64,000 bases of DNA from JANQRA01 sp035762545. Its GTDB lineage: Bacteria > Actinomycetota > Acidimicrobiia > Spongiisociales > ZC4RG35. Within the stretch, counting starts at the first letter, position 1; every line of letters begins with the position of its first letter. Positions 33,331 to 42,319 of the stretch are shown here, piece by piece. The position numbers and the translations under genes are program-made. The notes below the pieces were generated by a model. The model was given only the letters and a program-made list of their open reading frames with translations. It was not told the origin of the DNA and searched no databases. Location: NCBI GenBank assembly GCA_035762545.1, contig DASTOM010000044.1:124001-188000 (forward strand). The letters run 5' to 3'.

Positions 33331-34722
33331 ATGAAGTCTGTGAAATGGATCCTCCCCTTCGTTGCGGTCATCGTCGCCGCTTGTAACGGAGGGACCGTCA
33401 CCGAAACGACGTCTCCGACCCCTGCACCAGAGGCGACGGCTCGGATCATCACCACGACAACCGTGCCGGCCCTCGAGGTGGAGACGCAGAACTGCGGTTC
33501 TCCACCTGTGACCTTCAGCCCATTGTGCGAGGTGTACGACCTGCTCGAGCAGTGGCATGTCGATGCCCCATTCGACCCCGGCTTCCTCGCCGCCGCGGCG
33601 GTTCGCGGGCTCAGGGCCTTCGAGCCCGAGTCCACTGAAGAGCCTCCCCGGACCCTCATCTGCGCCATCCCCGACGCCGCGTTCTCGGTGCTCTGTGACG
33701 AGCTCGCGAGACGGATCCAGGAGTCGCAGGTACCGGTGGGGCCTGCCGTCGAGGCGGCAATGTCATACATGATCGACGTGGGTCTCGACCCGTTCACCTA
33801 CTACCTGCCAGCCAACCAGGCAGGGTCACTGAGGCTCAACGGGATCGTGAGTGGGGTCGGCGTTCTCCTCGATGCACGCGACACCGCTGGCTCGAAATGC
33901 ACCGAGGTGACCGAGGTCTGCCGTCTCGAAGTTGTCGTCGTCCTGGAAGACAACCCCGCATCCGCTGCGGGACTCCTGTCCGGCGATGTGGTGACCCATG
34001 TCGACGGGGCGTCGACACTCGGTCGTGGTTTCACAGGGATCGTCGCCGAGATCGCCGGAGACGAGACCGGAACCGTGGTGCTGACGATCGATCGAGACGG
34101 GGAGTCCCTCGACATCCCGATCGTCCGCTCCGAGTTGACGGTCCCGACGGTCGAGTACGGCGTGCCGATCGACGACGTTGGCTACGTGCGGATACCGGAC
34201 TTCGAAGCGGACATCCCCGACCTCGTCGAGGCCTCACTGGAGGAGATGGTCATCGAGGGTATGTCCACCCTGGTCGTCGATCTGAGGGACAACCCGGGCG
34301 GTTTGGTCGACGCGGTGGTCGAAGTCGCCGACCAGTTCGTCGACGGAGGCGTGGTCCTCGTCAGCGACGCACCGGACGAGCACCTGGAGTACGAGGCGGA
34401 GCCCGGTGGCCTCGTCACCGAACAGCGACTGCTGGTCCTCGTCAACCAGGGGACGGCTTCGGCCGCCGAGATACTCGCCGGCACGCTTCGGGACCGACGG
34501 GACGCCCTGATCATCGGGTCCAACACGTTTGGTAAGGACGCAGTCCAGATACCATTTTCACTACGAAACGGCGCCGAGTTCTACGTCGCTGTCGCTCGCT
34601 GGTCGACACCCAACGGTCTCAACGCAGCCGACGGCGGATTGATACCGGATCGAGAGCTGGCCTGGCCCACCGGGGCCACCGCCACCGAGGTCGTCGAACT
34701 CGCCCTGGAGGCCTCTTCATGA
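33331..34722 (+). CDS. S41 C-terminal-processing protease, lipoprotein, copy 1
   Basis: A 463-aa lipoprotein (lipobox Cys18) with a Thr/Pro linker, a Cys-bearing cap domain (C55, C66, C111, C122), a PDZ domain (about 195-268; DNPASAAGLLSGDVVTHVDG) and the S41 catalytic core. Catalytic Ser377 in VNQGTASAAE and Lys402 in NTFGKDAVQ are 25 residues apart, as in E. coli Tsp (S430/K455), so activity is expected. LVVDLRDNPGGLVDA is intact. It presumably processes or degrades exported proteins. The gene overlaps its paralogue by four bases. Confidence 0.93.
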   Translation: MKSVKWILPFVAVIVAACNGGTVTETTSPTPAPEATARIITTTTVPALEVETQNCGSPPVTFSPLCEVYDLLEQWHVDAPFDPGFLAAAAVRGLRAFEPESTEEPPRTLICAIPDAAFSVLCDELARRIQESQVPVGPAVEAAMSYMIDVGLDPFTYYLPANQAGSLRLNGIVSGVGVLLDARDTAGSKCTEVTEVCRLEVVVVLEDNPASAAGLLSGDVVTHVDGASTLGRGFTGIVAEIAGDETGTVVLTIDRDGESLDIPIVRSELTVPTVEYGVPIDDVGYVRIPDFEADIPDLVEASLEEMVIEGMSTLVVDLRDNPGGLVDAVVEVADQFVDGGVVLVSDAPDEHLEYEAEPGGLVTEQRLLVLVNQGTASAAEILAGTLRDRRDALIIGSNTFGKDAVQIPFSLRNGAEFYVAVARWSTPNGLNAADGGLIPDRELAWPTGATATEVVELALEASS

Positions 34723-36125
34723 ATCGGCGGAACGCTCAGAACGCACTGATCGCACTCTGCCTCGTACTCGCGGCCTGCTCGGGTGAGACAGCCACGTCAT
34801 CGACAACGGTCGCCGATCCGAGCACCACCGCGGTCCCCACGGCTCCGACCACCTCCGAAGCGACGGCTCCGGACACCACGGGAAGGTCCTCGGGCCGCGA
34901 TGTCGAGCTCGTGGACTGTGAGGAGCCGGCAGAGGAGGTGGCCATCGTCTGCGAGGCGTACGACCTGATCCAGACGCACTACGTCGACGAGATCGACGAG
35001 GGAGACCTCGCCGAGGCAGCTCGTCTGGGTCTCGAGCTCCTCGACGGGTCAGACTCGGAAGAGCTTCTCGTCTGTGCTGCGCCGGACGAATACTTCTCGA
35101 CCGTATGCGATGTGGCAGGCGGGGCCGCCGACGACAGCACCGAAGCCGCCGAAGCCATGGTCGCCGGGCTGGCGACATTCGCACTCGACCCCAACTCCGG
35201 CTACTTCGACCCCCAAGCTCTCGACCTCCTCCAAGAGGAGCAGGAGGGCGAGATCGAGGGAATCGGAGCACTGGTGTCCCCCGAGGACGAGACAATCCCC
35301 GGCGACAACAAGCAGTGTGGGGTGATCTCGGAGACATGCCGCCTTCTGGTCGTCTCCACGATCGCGGGAGCACCGGCCGAGGAGGCCGGCCTGGTCAGGG
35401 ATGACGTGATCATTGGTGTGGACGGTCAGCCGATCCTCGACTGGACGGTCGACGAGGTGACCTCGGCGGTTCGCGGACCGTCGGGGACGGAGGTGATTCT
35501 GACTATCGAACGTGGCGACGAGACTCTCGATATCTCCATCGAACGTGCTGCCGTCCTCATCCCGGTGCTCGAAGACGAGGTCGTGGGCGATGTGGGTTAC
35601 GTCAGGCTCTACAACTTCACCGGTAACGCCGGACCGCAGTTCGAGGAGTCGGTCGTCGACATGCTGTCGGCCGGCGTCGATGAGTTGGTGATCGATTTCA
35701 GAGACAACCCGGGCGGCTTCCTGACCACTGCGATCGAAGTGGCCTCGGTGTTTCTCGAGGAGGGCGATGTCGTCATCACCGAAGGGCCGGGAGAGAACTT
35801 GAGCTACGAGGTGAACGGCAACGCCATCGTCCCAGACGACATGGATGTCACCGTAGTGGTCAACAAGGGCAGCGCCTCGGCGTCGGAGGTCGTGTCAGCC
35901 GTGCTCCAAGAGCGCGGCCGGGCGACCGTCGTCGGCGAGAACACGTTTGGGAAGAACACCGTCCAGCAGCGGTTCAGCCTCTCCAACGGCGGCGCCTTGA
36001 AGCTGACCATCGCCCGATGGCTGACACCGGGTGGTCTCGACTTCGGTGGCACCGGGGTCACTCCCGACTTGGCGCTCGACGTGAACGGTCTTGATTCGAC
36101 GGAGTTGGTGGAGTCCCTCGGCTGA
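34719..36125 (+). CDS. S41 C-terminal-processing protease, lipoprotein, copy 2
   Basis: A 468-aa lipoprotein (lipobox Cys20) with the same layout as the gene before it: Thr/Pro-rich linker, cap domain with cysteines (VDCEEPAEEVAIVCEAYDLI), PDZ (GAPAEEAGLVRDDVIIGVDG), LVIDFRDNPGGFLTTAI, catalytic Ser in VNKGSASASE and Lys in NTFGKNTVQ, again 25 apart. The pair is a tandem duplication that diverged most in the cap and substrate-binding parts, suggesting different targets. It is translationally coupled to copy 1. Confidence 0.93.
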   Translation: MNRRNAQNALIALCLVLAACSGETATSSTTVADPSTTAVPTAPTTSEATAPDTTGRSSGRDVELVDCEEPAEEVAIVCEAYDLIQTHYVDEIDEGDLAEAARLGLELLDGSDSEELLVCAAPDEYFSTVCDVAGGAADDSTEAAEAMVAGLATFALDPNSGYFDPQALDLLQEEQEGEIEGIGALVSPEDETIPGDNKQCGVISETCRLLVVSTIAGAPAEEAGLVRDDVIIGVDGQPILDWTVDEVTSAVRGPSGTEVILTIERGDETLDISIERAAVLIPVLEDEVVGDVGYVRLYNFTGNAGPQFEESVVDMLSAGVDELVIDFRDNPGGFLTTAIEVASVFLEEGDVVITEGPGENLSYEVNGNAIVPDDMDVTVVVNKGSASASEVVSAVLQERGRATVVGENTFGKNTVQQRFSLSNGGALKLTIARWLTPGGLDFGGTGVTPDLALDVNGLDSTELVESLG

Positions 36126-36156
36126 GCTGCGGGATAGACAGATAGACCGGGCCTCT

Positions 36157-36205
36157 CGCCTCGACCTGCACCGCGTCCCGCCCAGCGGATCAACATGCAG
36201 GCCCG
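36157..36205. repeat. Intergenic repeat family 2, copy A
   Basis: Contains CGACCTGCACCGCGTCCCG, then 11 unlike bases, then CATGCAGGCCC. The CCTGCA/TGCAGG arms make a hairpin, and CGGGCCT (36149-36155) with AGGCCCG (36199-36205) can extend it. The same blocks occur at about 60160-60211. This copy sits between the convergent ends of the S41 protease and msrA. Confidence 0.65.
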
Positions 36206-36216
36206 ATTGTGAGGTG

Positions 36217-36855
36217 TTACCCCAGCCCCGGATAGGCGATACCCGTGTTGGCGTGACAGTCGTAGCCCCAAGGATTCTTCCCGAGGTACTGCTGGTGATA
36301 GTCCTCGGCGAAGTAGTACTCGCCCAACGGCTCGATCTCTGTGGTGATGTCGCCGAATCCCTTCTCGGTCAGAACCGCCTGGTAGACGTCCTGGGATCGT
36401 TTCGCCTGGTCGAGTTGGTCGTCGGTGGTGGTGTAGATCGTCGAGCGGTACTGGGTGCCGATGTCGTTCCCTTGGCGATATCCCTGGGTCGGATCGTGGG
36501 TCTCCCAAAAGACACGGAGCAAGTCGTCGTAGCTGACCACCGACGGGTCATAGACCACCTGCACTACTTCGGCATGCCCGGTGCGACCGGAGCACACCTC
36601 CTCATATGTGGGATTGGGAGTGGCGCCGCCGGCGTATCCCGCGGAAGTGGTGTACACACCGGGGAGCTGCCAGAAGCGACGTTCGGCACCCCAGAAACAG
36701 CCCATCCCGAACACTGCCACTTCGGTTCCCGTCGGGAACGGGCCCTTCAGCGGGTTTCCGTTTATGAAGTGCTGATCAGGAACGTCTACGGATTCCGAAC
36801 GGCCGGCAAGCGTCTGGTCGGTTGCCGGCATCTCATTGGTCTTTCGTCCAAACAT
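36217..36855 (-). CDS. msrA: Peptide methionine sulfoxide reductase A
   Basis: Repairs oxidised methionine (S-form) in proteins. The 212-aa protein has the catalytic FGMGCFWGAERRFW, GYAGGATPNPTYEEVCSGRTGHAEVVQVVYDP and YFAEDYHQQYLGKNP, all standard. An extra ~35 residues precede the domain. The ATG at 36855 (AGGAGG five bases before) is preferred to GTG 36858. An msrB gene lies much further right (62550), so the two reductases are not co-transcribed. Confidence 0.96.
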   Translation of the reverse strand: MFGRKTNEMPATDQTLAGRSESVDVPDQHFINGNPLKGPFPTGTEVAVFGMGCFWGAERRFWQLPGVYTTSAGYAGGATPNPTYEEVCSGRTGHAEVVQVVYDPSVVSYDDLLRVFWETHDPTQGYRQGNDIGTQYRSTIYTTTDDQLDQAKRSQDVYQAVLTEKGFGDITTEIEPLGEYYFAEDYHQQYLGKNPWGYDCHANTGIAYPGLG

Positions 36856-36882
36856 CACAACCTCCTGTCGCCAGTCAACCGT

Positions 36883-37266
36883 CTAGGCCGTTAAGACAGC
36901 TTCAAGTTCCATCTCGACGACCCAGCGCGGATCGATCAATCCACCAACTACAACCATTGTCGCCGCCGGCCTTATTTCCGAGAAGACCTCGCCGTGGGCG
37001 GCGCCGACAGCATCGGCATCACCGGCGTCGGTGATGAACATTCGGGTTCGGACCACATTCTCGGCAGCACCGCCCGCCTGGGCCAGAGCATCGAGCATGA
37101 TCTCGAGGCAACGTCGGGTCTGGGCCGCGGGATCGGGATCCACCGTGCCGTCAGGCCAGATGGGGGCGGTCCCTGCCACCAGGACCCGGTCGTCGACTCG
37201 AACCGCCCGGCTGAACCCGTATCGGGACTCGTAAGGAGATCCCGAAGACACATTGTTTCGCACCAT
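36883..37266 (-). CDS. RidA/YjgF-family protein
   Basis: A 127-aa RidA-like protein (SRAVRVDDRVLVAGTAPIWPDG, QTRRCLEIMLDALAQAGGAAENVVRTRMFITD, FSEIRPAATMVVVGGLIDPRWVVEMELEAV). The key Arg of true RidA, in a motif like RxxxxV, is represented by the Arg in VVRTRMF, so imine/enamine deamination is plausible, though subfamilies vary. The ATG at 37266 begins the family sequence. Confidence 0.88.
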   Translation of the reverse strand: MVRNNVSSGSPYESRYGFSRAVRVDDRVLVAGTAPIWPDGTVDPDPAAQTRRCLEIMLDALAQAGGAAENVVRTRMFITDAGDADAVGAAHGEVFSEIRPAATMVVVGGLIDPRWVVEMELEAVLTA

Positions 37267-37332
37267 GGTGGCCAAGCTACCCCGGTTCCACTTCTCGGAG
37301 GAGAGGGGTTTGGTTACGCTTTTAGGCACCCC

Positions 37333-38520
37333 ATGCGGTTCGTTCGCCTCTTCACGGCATTTCTCGCTTTCACGCTCGTGGTCTCGTCGCTATCCACCGG
37401 TGCGCCGGCTGCTCGCGCCCAGACGACCGAACAGGCCGAGCAGGAGGCAGATGAGGCTCAGCATCGGGCCAACGCTGCTTCGGGGTTGGTCGACGAAGCA
37501 GTGGCCAACCGCGAGGACATCGAACTCCAGCTCGCCGATTCCATCTCACGGATGAACGAGCTGGCCGCCCAGCTCTCGATCGTCGGGGCGGATCTCGATC
37601 GGTTGGCCTCCCAGGTGGGGTACGCCGACGTCGAGCTCGCCGGGATCAAAGCCGACATCGAAGATCAGGCGGTGGACGCATACATGACAGTGGTCTCGTC
37701 ACCGAGTGTGGCCGTCGTCAACACAGGCACCGTCGAGAAGGCCCTCGTCGCCAGTTCGGTGGTCGAGGACGTGGTTGCCGATGGACGGCTCACGGTCGAC
37801 GAGTTGTCCGCCAAGCGGAAGAGTCTCGAAGAGCTCAAACAGACCTACCTCGCCGATCAGGAGGAGTTCCAGGAGCTCCAGGAGCAAGTCGACGCCGAGG
37901 TGGAGAACTACACGGCCCTGTACGAACAGGCCGACGCCGCCGTTGCCACCGCGATCCGCGAAGCTGACGCCGCCGAGCGGGAGTATCTCGCCGCGCTCAG
38001 CGCCGTCGACATCGCCAAAGCGAAAGAAGACGAGCGCCAGCGTCAGGAGAACCGGTCACCGGCGGAGCCCGCCCCCACCACCCCTCCACCACCCGGGACC
38101 ACCCCGACCACGAGCCCATCCGGTACCAACCCCCCGCCCACCAACGCCCCGGATCCAACGACCACCAGTACGTCGGGTGGTGGTGGCGGTGGGCCCTGGA
38201 ATCACCCCCCTTCGGTCGAGCAATGGCGTGGACTCGTCTCGCAGTACTTCCCCTCGAACCGTGTCGAGGAGGCGCTGGCCATCATCGATTGCGAGTCCAA
38301 CGGCGACCCCAACGCACTCAACCCCTACTCCGGCGCGTCGGGGCTGTTCCAGTTTCTCCCGTCGACCTGGGCATCGACCGCACCGAATGCCGGATTCGGT
38401 GGCGCCAGCCCCTTCGACGCCGAGGCGAACATCGGTTCTGCGGCCTGGCTGGCCAACCGCTATCAGCAGCTGGGTAAGTACTACTGGCAGGCGTGGTCGT
38501 GCCGGAGGGTCCTGAACTGA
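37333..38520 (+). CDS. Secreted coiled-coil protein with muralytic (transglycosylase-like) domain
   Basis: A 395-aa protein with a signal peptide (1-29, ending ARAQ), a long coiled coil (about 32-240; NlpC/EnvC-like heptads rich in Glu/Gln/Ala), a Pro/Thr/Gly-rich linker (250-290) and a C-terminal lysozyme-like domain: AIIDCESNGDPNALNPYSGASGLFQFLPSTWAS with the catalytic Glu, close to actinobacterial resuscitation-promoting/SLT-type domains. It probably cuts or remodels peptidoglycan at the surface. Its upstream region is shared with the divergent RidA gene. Confidence 0.85.
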   Translation: MRFVRLFTAFLAFTLVVSSLSTGAPAARAQTTEQAEQEADEAQHRANAASGLVDEAVANREDIELQLADSISRMNELAAQLSIVGADLDRLASQVGYADVELAGIKADIEDQAVDAYMTVVSSPSVAVVNTGTVEKALVASSVVEDVVADGRLTVDELSAKRKSLEELKQTYLADQEEFQELQEQVDAEVENYTALYEQADAAVATAIREADAAEREYLAALSAVDIAKAKEDERQRQENRSPAEPAPTTPPPPGTTPTTSPSGTNPPPTNAPDPTTTSTSGGGGGGPWNHPPSVEQWRGLVSQYFPSNRVEEALAIIDCESNGDPNALNPYSGASGLFQFLPSTWASTAPNAGFGGASPFDAEANIGSAAWLANRYQQLGKYYWQAWSCRRVLN

Positions 38521-38528
38521 TCTGAGGA

Positions 38529-39296
38529 TCAGGCTTCGGCGGCGTGAGCCACCAGAAGCGAGGTCGTCGAGGAGTTGGCGACAGCGGCCGTGGTCGAACC
38601 GACAACCAACTCCTTGATCCCCTCCTGGCCACGCACTCCCATGGCCACGAGGTCGGGACCGATGTCGTCGATGGCCTGGAGGATCTCGTGTGCCGGACGG
38701 CCGGAGCGATGCTCACGGACGACCTGGACCCCTGCACCACGCAGTGCGTCCTCCGCCTGTTGTCCAGCCGCTTCGACGTCGACCTGCCCATCGTCCACAT
38801 TGAGCACGTGCACGGTCGCCCCGTCGATCCAGGGCACGGATACCAGACAATCGAGCGTGCGATGAGAGTGGGGCGAGCCATCGGCGGCGAACAGAACCTT
38901 TCGCACCGGGCCCGACCCGTGCGCGATCAGCAGGGGAGAGGTTGGCTCACGGAGTAGCCAATCGGCGGTGCTGCCGAGGTGGAGACGCTTGAGCAGTCCT
39001 GAGCCCTTGGGTCCGATTGCGACGAGATCCCAGTCCTTGGCGATCAGTGCGACTCTCGGGTCGATCTCGGCGTGAAGGTGAACGACCGAGCCGAACCCGG
39101 CCTCACCCGGATCGCGGGGTGTCTCCGGCTCCCACGGGTGCAACTCGGCGTCTTCCGAACCGGGACGCAGGTCGGCTCGCGGTTCGGCCGTGACGATTTC
39201 CAGGTCCCAGCCGTCCCATCTCTGGCTGGTGATCCACCCCCAGCACACGTCGGCTTGTGTGGATCGGTCGTCACCGAAGGCGAGCACTGGGCTCAA
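38529..39296 (-). CDS. Universal stress protein, two UspA domains
   Basis: A 255-aa tandem UspA protein. Domain 1 (1-130) has WDLVAIGPKGSGLLKRLHLGSTADWLLREPTSPLLIAHG; domain 2 (131-255) has VLFAADGSPHSHRTLDCLV and LVAMGVRGQEGIKELVVGSTTAAVANSSTTSLLVAHAAE. The G-2x-G-9x-G(S/T) ATP-binding pattern is visible in both, somewhat degenerate in the first. It is coupled to the downstream-read terC neighbour by a four-base overlap and may support stress survival. Confidence 0.9.
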   Translation of the reverse strand: MSPVLAFGDDRSTQADVCWGWITSQRWDGWDLEIVTAEPRADLRPGSEDAELHPWEPETPRDPGEAGFGSVVHLHAEIDPRVALIAKDWDLVAIGPKGSGLLKRLHLGSTADWLLREPTSPLLIAHGSGPVRKVLFAADGSPHSHRTLDCLVSVPWIDGATVHVLNVDDGQVDVEAAGQQAEDALRGAGVQVVREHRSGRPAHEILQAIDDIGPDLVAMGVRGQEGIKELVVGSTTAAVANSSTTSLLVAHAAEA

Positions 39297-40390
39297 TCCG
39301 AACCCTCGTCAGTTGGATCACCCGGAGGGACCCAGGCGGGGTCACCCGTCTCGATCGCCGGTGCAGGGTCCTCGTTGCGCTCGGCGCGCAACGAAGCCCA
39401 GATGGTCACGGCGAGCACGATGGTGATCACGGTCAGGCTGATCCAGGTGGGCATGTGGTACCACTCGGCGATCAACATCTTGACCCCCACGAAGGCCAGG
39501 ATCACCGCCAGCCCGGTGTTCAGATAGCGGAACCGCCCCTGCATGCCGGCCAGGAGGAAGTAGAGGGCCCTGAGCCCGAGGATGGCGAAGGCGTTGGACG
39601 AGAAGACGATGAACTCCTCGCGGGACACGGCGAGGATCGCCGGGATCGAGTCGACTGCGAAGATGACATCGGTGGTCTCGACCAGGATCAGGACGGCGAA
39701 CAGGGGCGTCGCCAGCAGACGCCCGTGCTTCCTGGTGAACATCTTCTGACCGTCCAGTTCGGGAGTGGACGGGACCACCTTTTGGACCAGCTTGAGGACG
39801 GGGTTGTTCTCCGGATGAACCTCGGCCTCATCGTGCCTGTAGATCCGCCATGCTGTGAAGAGCAGGAATGCCCCGAAGACGTAGAGGATCCAACTGAACT
39901 GCTCGATGAGGGCGACACCGGCGAATATGAAGATCGCCCGGAGGACCAGGGCGCCGAAAATGCCCCAGAAGAGCACCCTGAACTGGTATTTCCTCGGGAT
40001 GGCGAAGTAGCTGAAGATCACCGCCCACACGAACACGTTGTCGACCGACAGGCTCTTCTCGATCAGATATCCGGCCAGGTACTCGCCGCCTGCTTGCGCC
40101 CCCTGCCACCACCACATCACACCGGTGAAGGCAAGGCCGATGCTGATCCACACGGCTGACTCGATGCCCGCCTCCTTGATGGAGATCTCGTGAGGGGTGC
40201 GGTGCACCAGGAGTAGATCCAGGATGAGCAGCACGCTGATCGCGCTGATCAGCGCAACCCAAGCCCAGACGGGGACGTCGAACGAGGCGAAATTCGTGCC
40301 GGAGGTTTCCTCGGCAGCCAGAAGGAAGGTCACTTGCAGGAGCAATGATATGACAGGGTTGGGGTCACGCAATTCCCGTCCGCGGGACAA
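39293..40390 (-). CDS. TerC-family membrane protein
   Basis: A 365-aa TerC protein with about nine helices: VWAWVALISAISVLLILDLLLVHRTPHEISIKEAG, SLSVDNVFVWAVIFSYFAIPRKYQFRVLFWGIFGALVLRAIFIFAG and the acidic core ETTDVIFAVDSIPAILAVS. TerC proteins handle tellurite resistance and, as shown for some members, Mn2+ export or metal loading of secreted enzymes. A TTG at 40390 is used; GTG or TTG codons within the next 20 residues are equally possible. No manganese riboswitch was recognised upstream. Confidence 0.92.
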   Translation of the reverse strand: MSRGRELRDPNPVISLLLQVTFLLAAEETSGTNFASFDVPVWAWVALISAISVLLILDLLLVHRTPHEISIKEAGIESAVWISIGLAFTGVMWWWQGAQAGGEYLAGYLIEKSLSVDNVFVWAVIFSYFAIPRKYQFRVLFWGIFGALVLRAIFIFAGVALIEQFSWILYVFGAFLLFTAWRIYRHDEAEVHPENNPVLKLVQKVVPSTPELDGQKMFTRKHGRLLATPLFAVLILVETTDVIFAVDSIPAILAVSREEFIVFSSNAFAILGLRALYFLLAGMQGRFRYLNTGLAVILAFVGVKMLIAEWYHMPTWISLTVITIVLAVTIWASLRAERNEDPAPAIETGDPAWVPPGDPTDEGSD

Positions 40391-40449
40391 CCCCCTTCAA
40401 AACCGTCTATTCCCCGACGTATGTTCGTCAGAGGAGTGAAAGGAGCGAG

Positions 40450-41142
40450 ATGACCGTGTACTTCAAGCCGGCGGTATTCCAGTTCCTCCGCGATCTGGAG
40501 GCGAACAACGAGAAGACCTGGTGGGAGAGGAACAAGCCCAGATACGCCGAGTTGATCCAGCAGCCGGCACTCGACTTCATCGAGAACTTTGGTGAGCGTC
40601 TATGTGACATCTCGCCACATTTCGTGGCGAGCACCAATCTGAACGGTGGGTCACTGATGCGGCCGTATCGCGACGTGAGGTTCTCCCAGGACAAGACGCC
40701 CTACAAGACCAACGTCGGCATCCAGTTCCGCCACGAGCGGGGCAAAGATGTCCATGCACCCGGGTTCTACGTCCACATCGAGCCCAGTCAGAACTTCGCC
40801 GGAGCCGGGCTCTGGCATCCCGAGACCAAGGTGGCGCGTCAGATCAGACAGGCGATCAACGACAACCCGACCGATTGGGGCAATGTGGCTCACACCCGTA
40901 GCTTCACCGAGACCTGGAGTCTTGGAGACCACGACGACGACCGGCTGCAACGTATCCCCAAGGATCTCGATCCCGACCACCCTTACCCAGACGACCTGCG
41001 TCTGAGGAGTTTCACCGCCGGAACCCGGCTCACTCAGAAGTCGGTCACCTCCGCGGTGTTCGCCGACGATCTCCTCACAACATTCAAGAAGGCAGCCCCT
41101 TACACCCGATTCTTGTGTGAGGCGATCGGAGTGCCTTTCTGA
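40450..41142 (+). CDS. DUF2461 family protein
   Basis: A 230-aa protein of the DUF2461/TIGR02453 family: it opens KPAVFQFLRDLEANNEKTWWERNKPRYAEL and continues with NGGSLMRPYRDVRFSQDKTPYKTNVGIQFRHE and GFYVHIEPSQNFAGAGLWHPE, all typical. The reaction is unknown; the family is widespread in bacteria and fungi. AGGAGCG precedes the ATG. It is divergent from terC. Confidence 0.92.
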   Translation: MTVYFKPAVFQFLRDLEANNEKTWWERNKPRYAELIQQPALDFIENFGERLCDISPHFVASTNLNGGSLMRPYRDVRFSQDKTPYKTNVGIQFRHERGKDVHAPGFYVHIEPSQNFAGAGLWHPETKVARQIRQAINDNPTDWGNVAHTRSFTETWSLGDHDDDRLQRIPKDLDPDHPYPDDLRLRSFTAGTRLTQKSVTSAVFADDLLTTFKKAAPYTRFLCEAIGVPF

Positions 41143-41224
41143 TATCCCGCGCCCGGATCCCGGGTCGACACCGGCTCCCGAACCACCTAGTTTGTAACCG
41201 CCACCCGTCGGGGGATGTAGAGAT

Positions 41225-41650
41225 ATGGCCATATACGACGGTGTCGTCACACTTGCCGAGGACGACATCCCGGTGATCGTCGAGCTCGACGACGGTCACG
41301 TGCGTCTGTCTGCCTCCGGAACCGAGATCGGAGACTGGTCCGCAGATGAGTGCGAGATAAGCCACGTCAACGAGACCGTCTTCACGATCAGCGCAGAGGA
41401 TGAGACCATCTGGTTCGTCCCCAATCAGCCGAGCAAGTTCGCCGCGGCCCTCAACGGAGGCATGTCACGTCCGGCGGCAGTCGCCCTGCCCCCCCAACCC
41501 GAGGCCAAGCCGACCACGCTCCCCGGACCTGGAGGCGTCGAGGTCCGCGAGGCTCCGGCACCCAAGCCCCTGACGATGGGACTCTTCTACGCTCTCTGTG
41601 TCCTCACCGCCGGCCTGGCCGTGTGGTCGCTCATCAGCATCATCTTCTGA
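41225..41650 (+). CDS. Membrane-anchored small protein, unknown
   Basis: A 141-aa protein with a soluble N-terminal beta-rich domain (about 1-80: GVVTLAEDDIPVIVELDDGHVRLSASGTEIGDWSADECEI, resembling a small PH-like or SHOCT-associated fold), a Pro-rich linker and one C-terminal membrane helix (118-140). The helix at the end suggests a tail-anchored cytoplasmic protein. No family assigned. Confidence 0.65.
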   Translation: MAIYDGVVTLAEDDIPVIVELDDGHVRLSASGTEIGDWSADECEISHVNETVFTISAEDETIWFVPNQPSKFAAALNGGMSRPAAVALPPQPEAKPTTLPGPGGVEVREAPAPKPLTMGLFYALCVLTAGLAVWSLISIIF

Positions 41651-41709
41651 GCTGTAGTCCGGGGGTTCTCGTCTCTCGGCGACGGAGCATCCCGGTACAG
41701 AGTGGATCG

Positions 41710-42276
41710 CTAGGTATCCGGAAGCTCCATCCATCCCCCGACCCGGTCGAGCAGGTACTCGCTGACCTCACGTGAGCTGTCGAGCACCTCGCAGAGTTGC
41801 TCCCGTCCCATGAGCACATCGACCAGGCTGACCTGGCTCTTCCCGGTGACCTGAAGTCTTCGCTCCGGGGCCCCGATGACGTCGGCGTACGAGTCGACGG
41901 CGGACACCTCGACCGGGAGGGTCATCCCACCCAAACCGGCGAGGTCGGTGGCGAGGACGAGGAGGTCCGGGGGATCGTGCAGGGGTGGGACCGCCCAGTT
42001 GAAGTACAGGTCGAGAAACCACTCGTCGGGCGGCTCCTCGAACTCGGACATCTCCTCGAGACGCTCGCGCAGTGAGAGCAGCACGTTGGGATCGACGTCG
42101 AGAGCAACATGGAGATCGATCGGGCCACCGCAGCCTGCTTCGGGGTGGACGTCGACCTCCCACGACTGGCGCAACGAGTAGGTCTCGACGAAATGGCGTT
42201 CGTCGTGGACGTGGAAACCGTGATCCGTGGCGTGTTCCTTGAAATCCGAGATGAACCCGGGGATGTCGATAGCCAT
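41710..42276 (-). CDS. Conserved hypothetical protein
   Basis: A 188-aa soluble acidic protein (DIPGFISDFKEHATDHGFHVHDERHFVETYSLRQSWEVDVHPEAGCGGP..., ...PPDEWFLDLYFNWAVPPLHDPPDLL...). The pattern of an N-terminal domain for asymmetry of His/Trp residues is not diagnostic; no function is assigned. It lies alone between two convergent or same-direction neighbours, with a 60-base gap on its left that holds no strong feature. Confidence 0.7.
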   Translation of the reverse strand: MAIDIPGFISDFKEHATDHGFHVHDERHFVETYSLRQSWEVDVHPEAGCGGPIDLHVALDVDPNVLLSLRERLEEMSEFEEPPDEWFLDLYFNWAVPPLHDPPDLLVLATDLAGLGGMTLPVEVSAVDSYADVIGAPERRLQVTGKSQVSLVDVLMGREQLCEVLDSSREVSEYLLDRVGGWMELPDT

Positions 42277-42319
42277 CGGCGCTCAGGTTATTGACTCGTC
42301 ACCGTCGGGGCGAAGACGA

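Noticed and set aside
40391..40449. Manganese (yybP-ykoY) riboswitch upstream of terC
   Set aside because: The gap is short and lacks the conserved motifs.
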